Shown: positions 13,896-25,385, counted from the stretch's first letter. The stretch: DNA of 64,000 nucleotides from Cenococcum geophilum 1.58 (GCA_001692895.1 KV748193.1:1-64000), one strand, 5' to 3'. The notes: generated from the sequence alone by a model not told the origin. Numbers and translations: made by a program.

Positions 13896-14320
13896 TGTAA
13901 TGGAACCTTGTAGCAAGAACTACGATAGGCTTATTATTAGGCTAGGTATATAAGAAATGCAAGTATAAAAGTTAATAACGTAATAATAACTGGTGGAGTG
14001 GTTGCCTAACAGATTAACTCTAATTATATTCTAAGAATTACTATGAGGAAGGAACTATCTAGGTAGGGACTAAGGGTCCTTAAATACACAACCGTACTTC
14101 TAAGAAAGTTGTTGCTCTATCTGCTCTGTCTACTCTATTTACTCTGTAATAGATCTTATAGATTATACAGATTATATAGATCACATCACGTGACTCTGCT
14201 TACTATTCCTCGTTATATGGTTCCACGGGTTCTATCCTGGACCGTGCTTATATTAACCAACTAGCTTCTTCCGACTCCTCTCTAAGTAGTCGTAACATTG
14301 TATTTAGAGCGTCCGTAACA
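13896..14320 (-). repeat. Gypsy-1 5' LTR (right on plus strand)
   Basis: A 425-bp LTR, less mutated than its partner at 6370-6794. The adjoining internal sequence at 13860-13895 should hold the primer binding site. No clear tRNA complement can be read because the site is RIP-altered. Confidence 0.95.
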
Positions 14321-14649
14321 AGTAGTAGAGTAAAGTTTGCGATACTAGCGCGTCCGTAGGCTTGTTACGGCAGTAGTGGTTCCTAAGGAGGTTAAAAAGT
14401 AAGGAAGTAGGAGCACTATAGGCGACTCGCAGGCGCCTCGCAGGCGAGTCCTAAAAGGTGGGGAGATAGATTACGGGGTTTTCTTAAATAGAGTTTTCTC
14501 CCCATATGTATATAAGGAGTAGTCCGCGTGGGCCTAATAGGGATCCGAATCGGACGTTAAGCAATGAATTATTATTAATATTTATATATATATTTATATA
14601 AAGTAGAAATAAGAATAAAATATAATAAATATAGAGCATTAAAGCTTTA

Positions 14650-14860
14650 ACTGCCCTGCTATTACCCTACTACTACCCTACTACTACCCTACCATTATAC
14701 TACTGTTATATTACTACCCTACTACTACCCTACTACTGCTACTACTACCCTACTACTACCTTACTGCTGCCACTACCCCTACTACCCCTACCGCCCCTAC
14801 TGCCCCTACCGCCCCTACTGCCCCTACTGCCCCTACCGCCCCTACCGCCCCTCTGTCTAG
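14650..14860. repeat. TACTACCC / TACTGCC / TACCGCCCC array
   Basis: This follows the AAAGCTTTAACTGCCC lead shared with 37922-37940 in Helitron B. Units drift from TACTACCC to CTACTGCCC and CTACCGCCC. It passes directly into an Ala/Pro/Thr-rich plus-strand frame. Arrays like this cap each inner boundary of both Helitrons. Confidence 0.7.
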
Positions 14861-15640
14861 GCTGCTAGCGACCATCCCAGCCACTATTATCCAAGTAGTT
14901 AATATCCTGCTGCTGCTGCTGCTGCTCCTCCTCCTTCTCCTCCTCCTCCCGCTGCCGCCGCCGCTCTTGCTCTTGTTGCTGCTGCTCCTGTATCTATACC
15001 TAATATATAGCCTATACCTGCTAGTGCTCCTATACCCGCTACTAACGAACCTACCGCCGCTGCTCCTAACGTTACTTACGCTGTTTATACTACTCCTATT
15101 ATTATAGCTACTCCTATAGCTTAATCTCTTAAAGGTAATCATCAATAGTTAATAGCCGCCGCTTAAACCAATCGAGCGGTATCTAACCCTTAGATATCTA
15201 TACGGTAGTATAAACCTCCTCTTCGCTAGCCTACTATACCTATTACTGTAGATATATATACGCTAACTCCCGTAACGGAGGCCGGTGCTAATTCTATAGC
15301 GTCTGCTTAGACCTTTAGTATAAAGCTTTCTTATTTATACGGCAGATCTCGCAAGTTTTAAACTAACTAAATTAGAATAGTTGGCGCCGCTGGTTACAAC
15401 TAAAGTAGTGGCGTAGAGACTATTACGGAGGCTGCTGCGGAGGCTGCTGCGGAGACTGCTGCGGAGACTACTGCGGCTGTTGCGGAGGCTATTGCGGAGA
15501 TTGTTACGGAGGCTATTGCGGAGACTATGGAGGCTATTGCGGGGACTGCTGCAGAGGCTGCTGCGGAGGCTATTAGGCCTGCTTTTTCTCCTTTCTCTCC
15601 TTCTGCCTATACTGGTAGTAAATATATATAGTAATATGGA
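14740..15640 (+). pseudogene. Degenerate Ala/Pro/Thr-rich coding region in Helitron A
   Basis: One plus-strand frame runs through this stretch with stops almost only at TAG/TAA, as expected for RIP-converted Gln/Trp codons. It reads SAPIPATNEPTAAAPNVTY near 15020, then mixed sequence, then an acidic tandem segment of [12 protein letters not shown] type at 15425-15570, ending PAFSPFSPSAYTGS near 15625. It occupies the same place in Helitron A as the DUF3716-like gene does in Helitron B, but the readable parts do not look alike. I do not recognise the family. Minus-strand frames at 14756-15145 and 15335-15697, and the plus frame at 15480, are low-complexity shadows. It may be a captured gene. 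Confidence 0.4.
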
Positions 15641-15734
15641 GACCGTTAGGATTAAAGGGGTATTCAGAAATAGACCTAACGTAATAATAATGGTCATAAA
15701 ATAAGCGGTTAAGGGGGATATCTATAGAGTAGTA

Positions 15735-15830
15735 GTAGTAATAAGGGTTGCGTACGCAAGGGTTGTGTATGCGGTGGTTGATACGCGGTGGTTGTGTACG
15801 CGGTAGTTATGTACGCGTAGTTATGTACGC
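15735..15830. repeat. Short ACGCGGTGGTTGTGT-type tandem repeat
   Basis: About five units of TACGC(A/G)-GGTTGTG type, passing into GCGTAGTTATGTACGC. CpG and TpG survive here, in contrast to the surrounding decay. Confidence 0.6.
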
Positions 15831-15879
15831 ACGTGACAGGTTCTGGACAGAGCTCCGTGCACGGCTCCCCCTAAGCCGT

Positions 15880-16250
15880 TAGAGAGCCGTTTGTACGATT
15901 GTATGTACGATTATATAGGCGATGGTAGAGCCGTTCGTAAAGCCGTTCGTAGGGCCGTTTGTAGGGCCGTTTGTAGAGACGATGCAGAGCCGTCGTAGAG
16001 CCGTTCGTAGGATGTTCGTAGAGACGATGCAGAGCTGTTCGTAGGGCCGTTCGTAGAGACGATAAAGAGCCGTTCGTGGAGACGATGCAGGGCCGTTTGT
16101 AGGGACGATTGTACGGGCGATTGTATGGGCAATGGTAGAGCCGTCGTAGAGACGATGTAGAGCCGTTTGTACGGACGATCGTATAGGCGACTAAACGGGC
16201 GATAGCAGAGCCGTCGTAGAGCCGTCGTAGAGCCGTTCGTAGAGACGGTT
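15880..16250. repeat. Minisatellite of GAGCCGTTCGTAG / GAGACGATGCA units
   Basis: Irregular alternation of AGAGCCGTTCGTAG and AGACGATGCAG units over about 370 bp, CpG-rich and little mutated. It lies in the 5' third of Helitron A. The open minus frame at 15911-16132 is a by-product of the repeat. The following 16260-16400 has AGAGCTTTGCAGAGCTC-type words related to the 12-bp satellites elsewhere. Confidence 0.75.
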
Positions 16251-16379
16251 ATAAGACTTCTTAGTATTAGTGCTGCATGTTAGTAGAGCTTTGGAGCTCC
16301 AGATAGGGCCTTAAGTAGAGCTTTGTGGAGAGCTTTTGCAGAGCTCGTAGAGCTTGCGGATGCGGAGCCTGCAGAGCTC

Positions 16380-16670
16380 CGTGCACCCCCCGCGAAATTT
16401 TTTCCGCAGAGCTCTAAAGCTTTATATCGGTATAGTATTACTTAGCCTTAAGATATATAGACAAAAGTGGTGCCATTTTAAAGCGCTTTATAAGCTCTAT
16501 AAATCTATATAAATGGAAATATTATTTAAGTAATATTAGGGGGTGTATTGCAAGTGTAAGGGGTTTACCACTCGGTCGCGAATTGATGGGGTAGCACGTG
16601 CCTAATCAGGTGACCCGGACATTTTCTAGACCAATTAAAACTCTCGCTCAAAATTAACTCAGTATATAGA
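16380..16670 (-). other. Helitron A 5'-terminal region
   Basis: This segment is homologous to 44395-44694 in Helitron B. Shared words include GAGCTCCGTGCA, AAAGCGCTTTATAA, ATTAGGGGGTG, GGGGTAGCAC and a closing CTCGCT-AAAATTAA-TCAGTATATA. On the minus strand it begins TCTATATACTGAGTT. It ends three bases before the 3' palindrome of Helitron B. Confidence 0.7.
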
Positions 16671-16673
16671 AGA

Positions 16674-16766
16674 CGAGAATTCCGTTAAATTTTCCAAGGA
16701 AAATTTCCAAATTGCTGACTTACAGCCAGCAATTTGGTTCCTTGGGGAAATTTAACGGAATTCTCG
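16674..16766. repeat. 93-bp palindrome at Helitron B 3' end
   Basis: Second copy of the palindrome at 3653-3745, differing by about one base (CTTGGGGAAA against CTTGGGTAAA). It starts three bases after the 5' terminus of Helitron A. The plus frames at 16712 and 16734 that run through it are artefacts of the array. Confidence 0.8.
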
Positions 16767-16800
16767 CGCCTGCGGCGGGCTTTTGTCCTTCTAAACTCAG

Positions 16801-17293
16801 TCTGCCTTACTACTGCCCTGCTACTGCCCTTTACTGCCTATTACTGCCCTTTACTACCCCCTACTGCCCTTTACTGCACTACTACTGCCCTACTACTGCC
16901 CTACTACTGCCCTAATACTGCCTACTACTACCCACTACTACCGTTATGCTATTTTTTCTATTTTACTATTTTTATTATTACCCTTACTACCTTTACTACT
17001 CCCCTTTTAAATACTAAAATAACTTCTTTTTTATTACTTCTAATATATCTTTATTTCCTAATTTATAGCTATATTTATTACTACTTATATACTATATTTT
17101 ACTAATACTTTAATTACTAATTTATTATTATTATTATTACTACTATTCCTATATTATTATAATTATTATAATAGTTTATTAATGTTAATACTATATTATA
17201 ACTATTTTAATTTTAATTTTTATTCTTACCTTTATTTATATATATAGTACTATTACTATATTAATTCCCTTTTAATTTACTAACTTTACTACT
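16801..17293. repeat. TACTGCC array and pyrimidine-rich tract of Helitron B
   Basis: TACTGCCC units to 16945, then a G-poor TTATTACTA-type tract like 4377-5300. It ends at TACTACTT, where the chromodomain Gypsy is inserted (TSD 17294-17298). The continuation of the tract resumes at 37696. No gene is visible. Confidence 0.7.
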
Positions 17294-17543
17294 TTAGATG
17301 TCACGGAACCCCACCGCAGGGGCCTCCATAGGAGAGCCCCGTGCTCTCGCGTATTGTCTCGTTCCCAGACCTTCTTGCCAAGGCTTACCTTGCCAAGACG
17401 CTAACCGCTTTTGGCAAGACCTTCGTTAGAAGGTCTGGTACACGGTTCGGATTTTTGTTAGTCCCGCGCGGGGTATTTGGGCCTATATACACCTACTTTA
17501 AGCCAAATTATCTTAACTTCTATAGCTCCCTAAGCTATTCCTA

Positions 17544-17699
17544 ATGGCTAGAATTACCAAATCAAACCTGGCGAAGAAGACTACGTTGCCCGATTTGCCC
17601 GATTCCAATTCGTTGTCTTATTATCGCGCCCGACGCCCCAGAGTCGTAGCGACTGCACCCATCCCACAACTACCGCCGCCCTCTTTTTACCGCAGCTAG
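17544..17699 (+). pseudogene. Short basic/Pro-rich ORF start in TIR element left arm
   Basis: An ATG at 17544 opens 51 codons, MARITKSNLAKKTTLPDLPD then a Pro-rich segment, ending at TAG 17697. Reading through that TAG and a nearby TAA (possible RIP-converted Gln) would continue into the 12-bp satellite frame. The stretch 17300-17700 is conspicuously unmutated compared with its surroundings. It could be the first exon of a lost transposase or a chance frame. I recognise no family. Confidence 0.3.
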
Positions 17700-17779
17700 A
17701 GTACCTAAATTAATAAGCCAGCTTTAAACAATATTTAAGGACTGCTAGTAGGTATAGATTTGCCTTGCAGAAGGGGGTA

Positions 17780-18440
17780 AGCTTTACGTAGAGCTTTAGT
17801 AGAGCTTCGTGCAGAGCTTCGTGCAGAGCTTCGTGCAGAGCCTCGTGCAGAGCTTCGTGCAGAGCCTCGTGCAGAGCCTTGTGCAGAGCTTCGAGCAGAG
17901 CTTCGAGCAGAGCTTCGAGCAGAGCTTTGAACAGAGCTTCAAGTAGAACCTCGAGCAGAGCTTTGAGCAGAGCTTCGAGCAGAGCTTCGAGCAGAGCTTC
18001 GAGCAGAGCTTCAAGCAGAGCTTCAAGTAGAGCCTCGAGCCTCGAGCAGAGCTTCGAGCAGAGCTTCGAGCAGAGCTTCAAGTAGAGCTTCGAGCAGAGC
18101 TTCGAGCAGAGCTTCAAGTAGAGCCTCGAGCAGAGCTTCGAGCAGAGCTTCGAGCAGAGCTTCGAGCAGAGCCTTGAGCAGAGCTTCGCGCAGAGCTTTG
18201 TGTAGAGCTTTGAGCAGAGCCTCGTGCAGAGCTTCGTGCAGAGCCTTATGCAGAGCTTTGAGCAGAGCCTCGTGCAGAGCTTCGTGCAGAGCCTTATGCA
18301 GAGCTTTGAGCAGAGCCTCGTGCAGAGCTTTGAGTAGAGCCTTGTGCAGAGCTTTAAGCAGAGCTTTATGCAGAGCCTTGTATAGAACTTTATATAGAGC
18401 CTTATATAGAGCTTTATATAGAGCTTTATATAGAGCTTTA
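17780..18440. repeat. 12-bp satellite, unit CAGAGCTTCGAG (left block)
   Basis: About 55 copies of a 12-base unit, with CGAG, CGTG and TTATAT variants grading from left to right and decaying to TATATAGAGCTT at the end. Because 12 is a multiple of three, every frame stays open. The plus (17879, 18174) and minus (17710, 17796) open frames are consequences of the repeat; none has evidence of being a protein. Confidence 0.9.
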
Positions 18441-18554
18441 TATAAATATATAGGCGTATAGATATATATTTTTATACTAGTAATTAATTATAGAATTTAT
18501 AGAAATAATTATATAGGAAATTATATAGATATTTATTTATTTATTTATTTATAG

Positions 18555-19850
18555 TAAGGCTAATAATACTATATGGCTCCTAGATCTAGGGCCTAGGACT
18601 AGGTAGTAAGGTATTAACAAAAAGCTCCCTAGCGCTACTAGCTAAACTATAAAACTAGTACCTATATAGAGCTATAGAGGCCTATAGGAGAATACTACGC
18701 GCTATACTAAAATATAAAGTAGTAGTTTTACTAGTAGACTTATACATTAATATAACCACTATATAAAGAATAGTTATAGTATAAGGCCATTTAGTAAAAG
18801 AAAATATATACTAAATACTAAAACGTATATAAGGAATAAGATATATATAAGGAGCGAGGGCCCCTTAAAAAGGCAATACGCTTAAGTATACTAGGTAGGA
18901 AGCCCTCTACCTATAGGTAATAGAGAGAGAGAAAAATATATAGAAACTACTAGCTTACTAGGTAGAGACCTACCGCCGTACTAGTAGAGTACTACTATAG
19001 TAATAGAGGATAAGAGGCTATTAGTATAGATAGAGATCTACTATACTTATCGCAAGATAGGTAGACCTTAAATAGAAGCGATAATAGAAGGGGGTAGTAA
19101 AAATATAAGACATAGCTATATAGAATACCCTATAGTTAATACTAATACTCCCCCTATATAAAGGACTAATAAAGGTAAAATCTACAGCCGCCTTCCTACT
19201 ACGGATAGAGATTTTAAGCTTAAATATATAGCTAGTAAGTATCTATATTCTAAATACTATACCTTAATATACTTATAGATAGCCTATTTAGTTAGTATAC
19301 TATATACTACTTTTCTATAGCTACTACTTAGTAAGGTACTAGCTATTTATAAATATAGGTATAAATAATGTTACCTATACTCTCCACAAGCAGGGGCCTA
19401 TAAATAGTATTAAAATGGCTTATAGGTTAAGGAGTTCTTTAGTAATTCTAAATAGTATATAAGATCTAATAGGAGAACACTAAAGGATATGCCCCCTTTT
19501 AGCTCCTTAGAGACTAAATACCGCCGCCTAGCTATAGGTAGTACGCTAGTAAATTACTAGATACTTCTACTACCTCCCCTAGATCTTCTAATATACCTAA
19601 AAAGTATAGTATATAAGGTAGACCTAAANATATATAAATATATTAGTTTAGTAAAGATAAAACGTATAGAACTAGCTAAAAGGAAATNCTTAGGGNTTTC
19701 CCCTTATAGGGCCTTTTTCTATATAGAAAGGTAAAAGCCTTTAAAGACCTAAATAGGGACTAAATTAGGTAATAAATATAATTAATATAAATATTTATAA
19801 AGAGATTTAAAACTTTATATTAAGCTTTAGGCTTAAGTATATAATTATTA
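18555..19850 (+). mobile_element. LINE copy A (3' part)
   Basis: Shares with copies C and D the order CTCCTAGATCTAGGGC, CTAAACTATAAAACTAGTAC and AGAATACTACGCGC, the decayed region after the LINE RT domain. A 3' end resembling the C-terminal region of Tad1-like proteins and a tail at about 19740-19850 follow. All frames are broken. It meets copy B tail to tail at about 19850. The bases at 18440-18555 between satellite and LINE hold nothing recognisable. Confidence 0.7.
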
Positions 19851-19962
19851 TATTAATTCTATTTATTGCCCAATTTAGTTTCTTTTTAATCTATATATAC
19901 TTCTACCTTTCTATAATAGGAATAGGCCCTAATAAGGGGAAAAACCTAAATATTTCGCTTTT

Positions 19963-22900
19963 TATTATACGGACGCTTTAAGTACGATGTTAATCGACTG
20001 AACTTGGAGAAGAGAGCGGAAGAAGCTAGTTGGTTAATTTACCGCACGGTCCAGATGGAGCCAATAGAACTATGTGACGAGGAATAGTAACCCGAGGTTA
20101 TATAAGTATGCTACGTATTAAACGAGAGGAACGGCGAGGAAACTTACGTACCTTACGTATAAGACGTATATATTATGTATAAAGGATTTTATAGGAGTAC
20201 GCGGTTGTGTATTTAGAGGACCCTTAGTCCTACCTAGATAGTTCCCTCCTTCTTATAGTGATTCTTAGAATATAATAGAGTTAATCTATTAGGTAACTAC
20301 TCCAACTAGTTATTATTACGTTGTAATGACTGTCTTATGACTTGTGACATTCCTAGCCACGAGCCCTGAGCCATATTAGAGGCGAGGCCTTGAACTGGGT
20401 AGGGTGTCTGTCGACTATAGAGGTTCTATTATATAATCAACTACCATGCGGTTACGGTATTAATATAAGAAGTCAATAACATGCCACTTAAAAGCAGCTA
20501 CTACGATGCTATGACGCAACAACTACTTTAGGGGATAGGAGGTGATACTAGTATCAGTAATACTAACTTATAGCAACCTGTGACGGTCGGACAGCTATAG
20601 GAAATAGTGAGCAGCTAATAGCTAATAATATAGTGTTAGAAGAAAGACTTAACGGGATAAGAGCAGTAAAGATTAAGGCTACTATTATTAAGAGATTTAT
20701 AGGAAGAGAGGTTAAAGCTTAAGGATTCCTTATGCCAGATGCACTTTAAGGTCTTTATAGAGGGAAGCAAAGTTACCTATATTTGTGGATCGGATAGCCT
20801 ACACAGGAGGCTATTCTTATTAGGAATAAGCACTTAAGTGGTTTAAACCTTACTTTATAGAGATAATAGGCCCGAATAGGATAAAACTACTAACTAAGAC
20901 GTGCGATTTATGTTTTAAATTAGGAGAATTTCAGAATAATCTTACGGCAGATATTTACCGAGAGCCTAAGAAGAAACAACTAGCAGTAGAAAAAAAAACT
21001 CCAGAACCTTATATTAGAGACGAAGCTTTAGTAAAAATTAAGTATACAATAATAGTTCTAGACACTAGTATATAAAGTACAGAGTGAGAATAATAGGGCG
21101 CTTATAGCAACAGTACAAATAGGAGANNNNNNNNNNNNNNNNNNNNNNNNNACACAACAAAAATAGTGATAACTTATAATTGGTGGGGATACTTTATAGG
21201 CATGTAATAGAAGAAATCTTAGCGGAAATATCACTAGAATCTAACGTAAAGAAGTATTAAATAATAGATACTAAATAAGATATATCGGATAGAGATCTAA
21301 GATTATAGCAGTATTCTAGAATGTTCTTAGTAGAGAAAGGAGTTCGAAGTAAACTTTTTACCGCATACTATCCGCAGACAGACGGTTAAACGGAAAAATT
21401 ATAAAATTAGACGCAGAGTGTATTTAAGGTATTATATTAATTATGCCACAGAAGTAATTAGGTATCGCTATACTAGTTATTTATTCGTATATAATAAACA
21501 CCTTAAAAAGAATAGCAATGACTAATTTAAGGCAAATTAGGGATACGAGATAAGAATATTATTGTTACTACGGTAAGTAAAGAAAATAAAGTAGTACAGC
21601 TAAAGAAAGAATAAAGATATTAATAAATCTTCATGTAACCTATAGAATTAGTAAAAAAGAAAGAGAGAATAAAAAGGTACTATAATATTAAGATCTAAGG
21701 ACCAATCTTAAGGAGGGAGATAGAGTATAGCTACTATAATAAAATTTCAAGAGTTAACGTACTAAGTAAGAAATTAGACTAGATAAACTAGGACCTTTCG
21801 AATAACACAGAGGATTTACTGGTTATATTTAAGTTAAACCTACTAGCTCAAATGAAATCTACTACTATACAGTACATCGCAATGCTAAGCCAGATAAGAA
21901 TGTTAAGCCACCCGGCCTATAAAGTTAGACACGTAGTAGAGGACAAAAAAAGACAAATGGTAAGTATGAAGATCGTCAATTATAAGGATATCGATCGACG
22001 AAACATAGTAAAGTTAATGATAGCTACATAAGATAAGGACTCTAGAGAATTAAAAAACGCGATAAAAAGGTATAGAGTACTCGGAAGAGATTAGGTAGGT
22101 ATATTAATAATAGAAGGATTACTAAAGAATAAGCACCTAAGGGGACCTAAGCGAAAGTAGTTCCGAACACTAGATCTATTTCCTTCCTCTATTAGAGGAA
22201 GAATCATTCTTTTATTACCTAGTTCGCTATAAACCTTATTTAAAGTTTTCCAACTTCTTAAAATAAAGCTCTACGACCTTCTTAAGACGAGAGAGATAAG
22301 TAAGCGTAATTAAGCATTTAAGCCTTCTATTCGATACGGGAACGTTCTAACTTAGTAAGGGCTTGCGATAGTTTACATCAGCTATATAGCAAGTAAGATT
22401 AAATATAAGACCCCTAAGACAAATTTAATAGGGAACTAAGACAACTATAAGAGTAATAGGTCGCGTATATTTAGTATTAGAAGTAGAGCGAACGTATAGG
22501 ACGAGCGAATATCGCTTAGTGCACTCGCATAAGAGGAGCGTTATTGCGAAAAGGTTTACCAACGCAAATAAACTACCCTCTTCGAATAACAAGAACACGG
22601 AGACGCCATAATCTTATAAGAGATAAATATTACAGCAATAGACAGCACGACGTGGGCTGTGAAAGAAAGCCTTTAGTAATAATGAGTAATAATATTAACC
22701 AAATTAATTAAACGGATATTACACCTTTATAAACACTTAAGATATTTAAACTTAAGGACAAAGATAAAAGAGGGAGATGGTGTATAGACGCTTAAGTATA
22801 ATATTATAACACTTGAGAAGAAACGAAAGAAGCTATATTAATTTAGGTACCGGTCTAGAACAGAACCAATACGAAATATGTGACCTAAGGCAAGAATAAC

Positions 22901-23241
22901 TGATCGATTATATATAGTCATACCTAGGCTAATAATAAGTTAATAGAATGGAACTGATGGTACCTTATATATAAGCGCTACATATTTTATTCTTTCTACA
23001 CCCTATTAAGAAATTTCATAGAAGTATAATGTTTTAAGGACCATATAATACCCTACAATAATATCTTCTACTTCTCTGTCAATGAGGCTTAGAATAGTCC
23101 TACATAATGGATTATAACGTAGGCACAACCAACTGCCACCATGTTATTAAAATGGAACTTATACTGGTTAGTCCATTTATCCTACTACACCAGCCCAATA
23201 ACGAGCCCAACCGTTATTCGCCTTGCTATAAGTCGTTTACA
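19963..23241 (+). mobile_element. Gypsy-3: internally deleted relative of Gypsy-1
   Basis: LTRs at 19963-20433 and 22781-23241 are diverged from each other and from the 425-bp Gypsy-1 LTR, but share ACGGACGC/TAGACGC starts and the CTAGATAGTTCC block. TSD CTTTT lies at 19958-19962 and 23242-23246. Gag-like sequence (20540-21080) matches Gypsy-1 gag (about 13850-13200). Integrase-like sequence follows from 21150, so RT and protease are missing or lie in the assembly gap 21127-21151. A polypurine tract GAGGGAGATGG abuts the 3' LTR. It is less RIP-altered than Gypsy-1. Confidence 0.8.
21127..21151. other. Assembly gap (25 n)
   Basis: A run of 25 n lies between the gag and integrase parts of Gypsy-3. 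True length is unknown, and the missing pol core could be here. Scattered single n also occur at 4430, 4561, 19629-19696, 26052, 27295-27330, 28894-29127 and 61055-61111, mostly inside multi-copy sequence. Confidence 0.9.
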
Positions 23242-25385
23242 CTTTTAGCTAGCTAAACGTTTTACCCTGTAACAAAACTAATATATTGCTTGATTTCTTT
23301 AGTAGATTTCGTTCTCTCCCTATTATAGGTCTACCTTAGCGTACTATCAAGTTATACTTTTTAAGTATATTAGAAGATCTAAAGGGAGGAAGTAAAAGGG
23401 TTCAGCGATTTGCTAATAAGCCCCTATAAACTAGCGGGGGTATTTAGTCCTTAAGGAGCTAGAATAGGGCGTATCCTTTAGTATCCTCCTATTAGATCTT
23501 ATATACTATTAAAACTATTAAAGAATTCAAATAAAGCTATTTACTATACCTATAGCTCTACTTATAGAGAGTGTTTAGGTAAATTAATGCTATACAGTAA
23601 ATAGCTAGTCTCTTACTAAGCGGTAGCTATAAAATAGTAATATATAGCGTATTAACTAAATAGGCCACCTATATATATATTAAGGTAAGGTATTAGAATA
23701 TAATATACTTATTAGCTATATTAGGCCTAGAACCTTTATCAAGTAGGAAAGGCGGCTATAGATTTTGCCTTTATTAGTATTAACTATAGGGTCTTTATAG
23801 CTACGTCATATTTTACTACCTCCTTCTATTACGCTCTATTAAGATCTATTTATCTTATACTAGTATAGTAGATCTCTATAATTATTTAGTAACCCTATCC
23901 TCTATTACCGTTATAACGCTTTATTAGTATAGCGCTAGGTCTCTACCTAATAAGCTAGTAGTTCCTATATTTTCTCTTTTTATTACTATAGTAGCGGCTT
24001 CCTAGCTAGTATATTTAGGCGTATCGCCCCTTTAAGGGGCTATTGCTTTATATATATATCTCGTTCTTATATATATTTTAGTACTTATTTATATTTTCTT
24101 CTATTAAGTTTAATATATAAAGTCTAGTAGTAGAACTACTACTCTCGCGTTCTAGTACGGCGTAGTATTCTCCTATAGGCCCCTATAGTTCTATATATTT
24201 TATAGCTTAGCTAGTAGCGCTAGAAAGCTTTTTACTAGTACCTTACCGCCTAGTTCTAGGCCTAGATCTAGGAGCTGTATAGCACTATTAGCCTTACTAC
24301 TACTATATATATAGTAGGCGTATATATTAAAAGGGAGTCTCTATATTAAAGTAGTAATTATAATACTACCGAAAATACTACTACTCCTCTATAAGTTGCC
24401 TATATAAATATACTCGTTCTAGTTAACCTAAAGTCTACCTAACCCCTAGGACCTTAAGGGTAACTTCTAGTTTTACTTCGCAGCTCTAGATATTTACTAT
24501 TAAAGCTAGAAGCTAAGTCACTACTTACTTTTTTCTCCTTATAAAGTAGATAAGCTAGTATTTATCTAGTACGAATTTAGCGCTATATTGTTTTACCTAT
24601 ATAATATACCTATTATATACCTAGTTTAGCCTAGTATAGTTTTCTACTACTATATTTCCCTATATAATTAGATTTATATTATATCCTAGCTATTATTATA
24701 TATCTCTAGTAGTTTAGATATAAAGAAAAGAATTAGAATTAGAAATAGGGGTAATCTCTATAGAATACCTATAGGTATTAGTATTAATTCGCTTTTATAG
24801 CCCTTAATTATAATTTTAATAGTACGCCCTATTAGAAAGGCTTAGATAAACTTAATTATCTAGTTTAATAGGCCCTTATTTCTTAGGATCTATAAAAGTC
24901 TCTTATATAATATATTATTAAATATTCTGCTTAGGTCTAGGCTTAATATAGTTATAATATATCCTAGGTAAGCTTACTATACCGCTTAAATACTAGAGGT
25001 AATTAGGGCGAGGGCTAAAAGGGTCAATTTTTTCTTTCTTACACCTATTTATATCTACGGTAATAGCTCATATACTTCCGCTGCTTCTTATATACATTCT
25101 ATAACTATCTTTTCTAAAGGCCTTTTTAGGGTTAGTAGCTTTCTAAAATAGAGTAGTCTTTTTTATACCTTTTATAAAACGACTATAGTTATTGCTTTAA
25201 AGTATTTAAGTAGTTCGCCTCTCTAAAGGTAGGCAGTTATAGCATTAGTAAGTAGTATTACTACCGCTTCTACTATGGCTTTAATTGCCTTATTTAGGGT
25301 CTTATCTAGCCTTAACGCTTTACTAGCAGGGAGCTTTAATATAGTGTCTTTTATTTCTTTTACTAATATTATATAACTTATTTTA

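Larger units (their letters stand above)
6370..14320 (-). mobile_element. Gypsy-1: full-length 7.95-kb Ty3/Gypsy with two 425-bp LTRs
   Basis: Identical-length LTRs (6370-6794, 13896-14320) start TGTAATGG and end TAACA on the plus strand. A 5-bp TSD AGTAG flanks them (6365-6369, 14321-14325). Coding order on the minus strand is gag (about 13850 to 11000), protease (about 10800), RT (10300-9550), RNase H (about 9270-9200) and integrase (about 8950-7700). A polypurine run reading GAGGAGGGAGATAG on the minus strand abuts the LTR at 6795, fitting the orientation. A second copy starts at 58869, and a rearranged relative occupies 19963-23241. Confidence 0.95.
5402..14572 (+). mobile_element. 5'-truncated Tad1-like LINE, interrupted by Gypsy-1
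   Basis: An 18-bp direct repeat, TATTAATATTTATATATA, flanks the insert (5384-5401 and 14573-14590), the size expected from target-primed reverse transcription. Only the 3' part of the LINE is present, about 1.2 kb once Gypsy-1 is removed: coding from about 5402 to 6364 and a 3' tail from 14326 to 14572. The insertion lies in Helitron A; Helitron B has the uninterrupted sequence near 37860. The tail around 14430-14560 is visibly less RIP-mutated than the Gypsy inside it. Confidence 0.8.
3653..16670 (-). mobile_element. Helitron A (non-autonomous), 3' end left, 5' end right
   Basis: Both ends are shared with Helitron B. The left (3') end is a 93-bp palindrome followed by GCGGCGGGC and a TACTGCC-type repeat. 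The right (5') end reads on the minus strand TCTATATACTGAGTTA, a Helitron-like 5' terminus. Its interior runs parallel to Helitron B: pyrimidine-rich tract, then a CTTTAG-TATAGCTATAAC stretch, then a second TACTGCC array after AAAGCTTTAACTGCCC. Removing the LINE insertion (5402-14572 plus one 18-bp TSD copy) leaves about 3.8 kb. No Rep or helicase is present, so mobilisation in trans by a Helitron B-type enzyme is inferred. It sits in Gypsy-0 between protease and RT. The 3' end lacks the usual CTRR, so the precise ends are uncertain by a few bases. Confidence 0.6.

Noticed and set aside
14756..15145. Minus-strand ORF of 129 codons
   Set aside because: Low-complexity antisense of the TACTGCC/TACCGCC array and the Ala/Pro-rich plus frame.
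17710..18461. Long open frames on both strands with EALL, KLCS or ASSR peptide repeats
   Set aside because: The 12-bp unit is a multiple of three and lacks stops in every frame, so openness carries no information. No start context, intron or domain.
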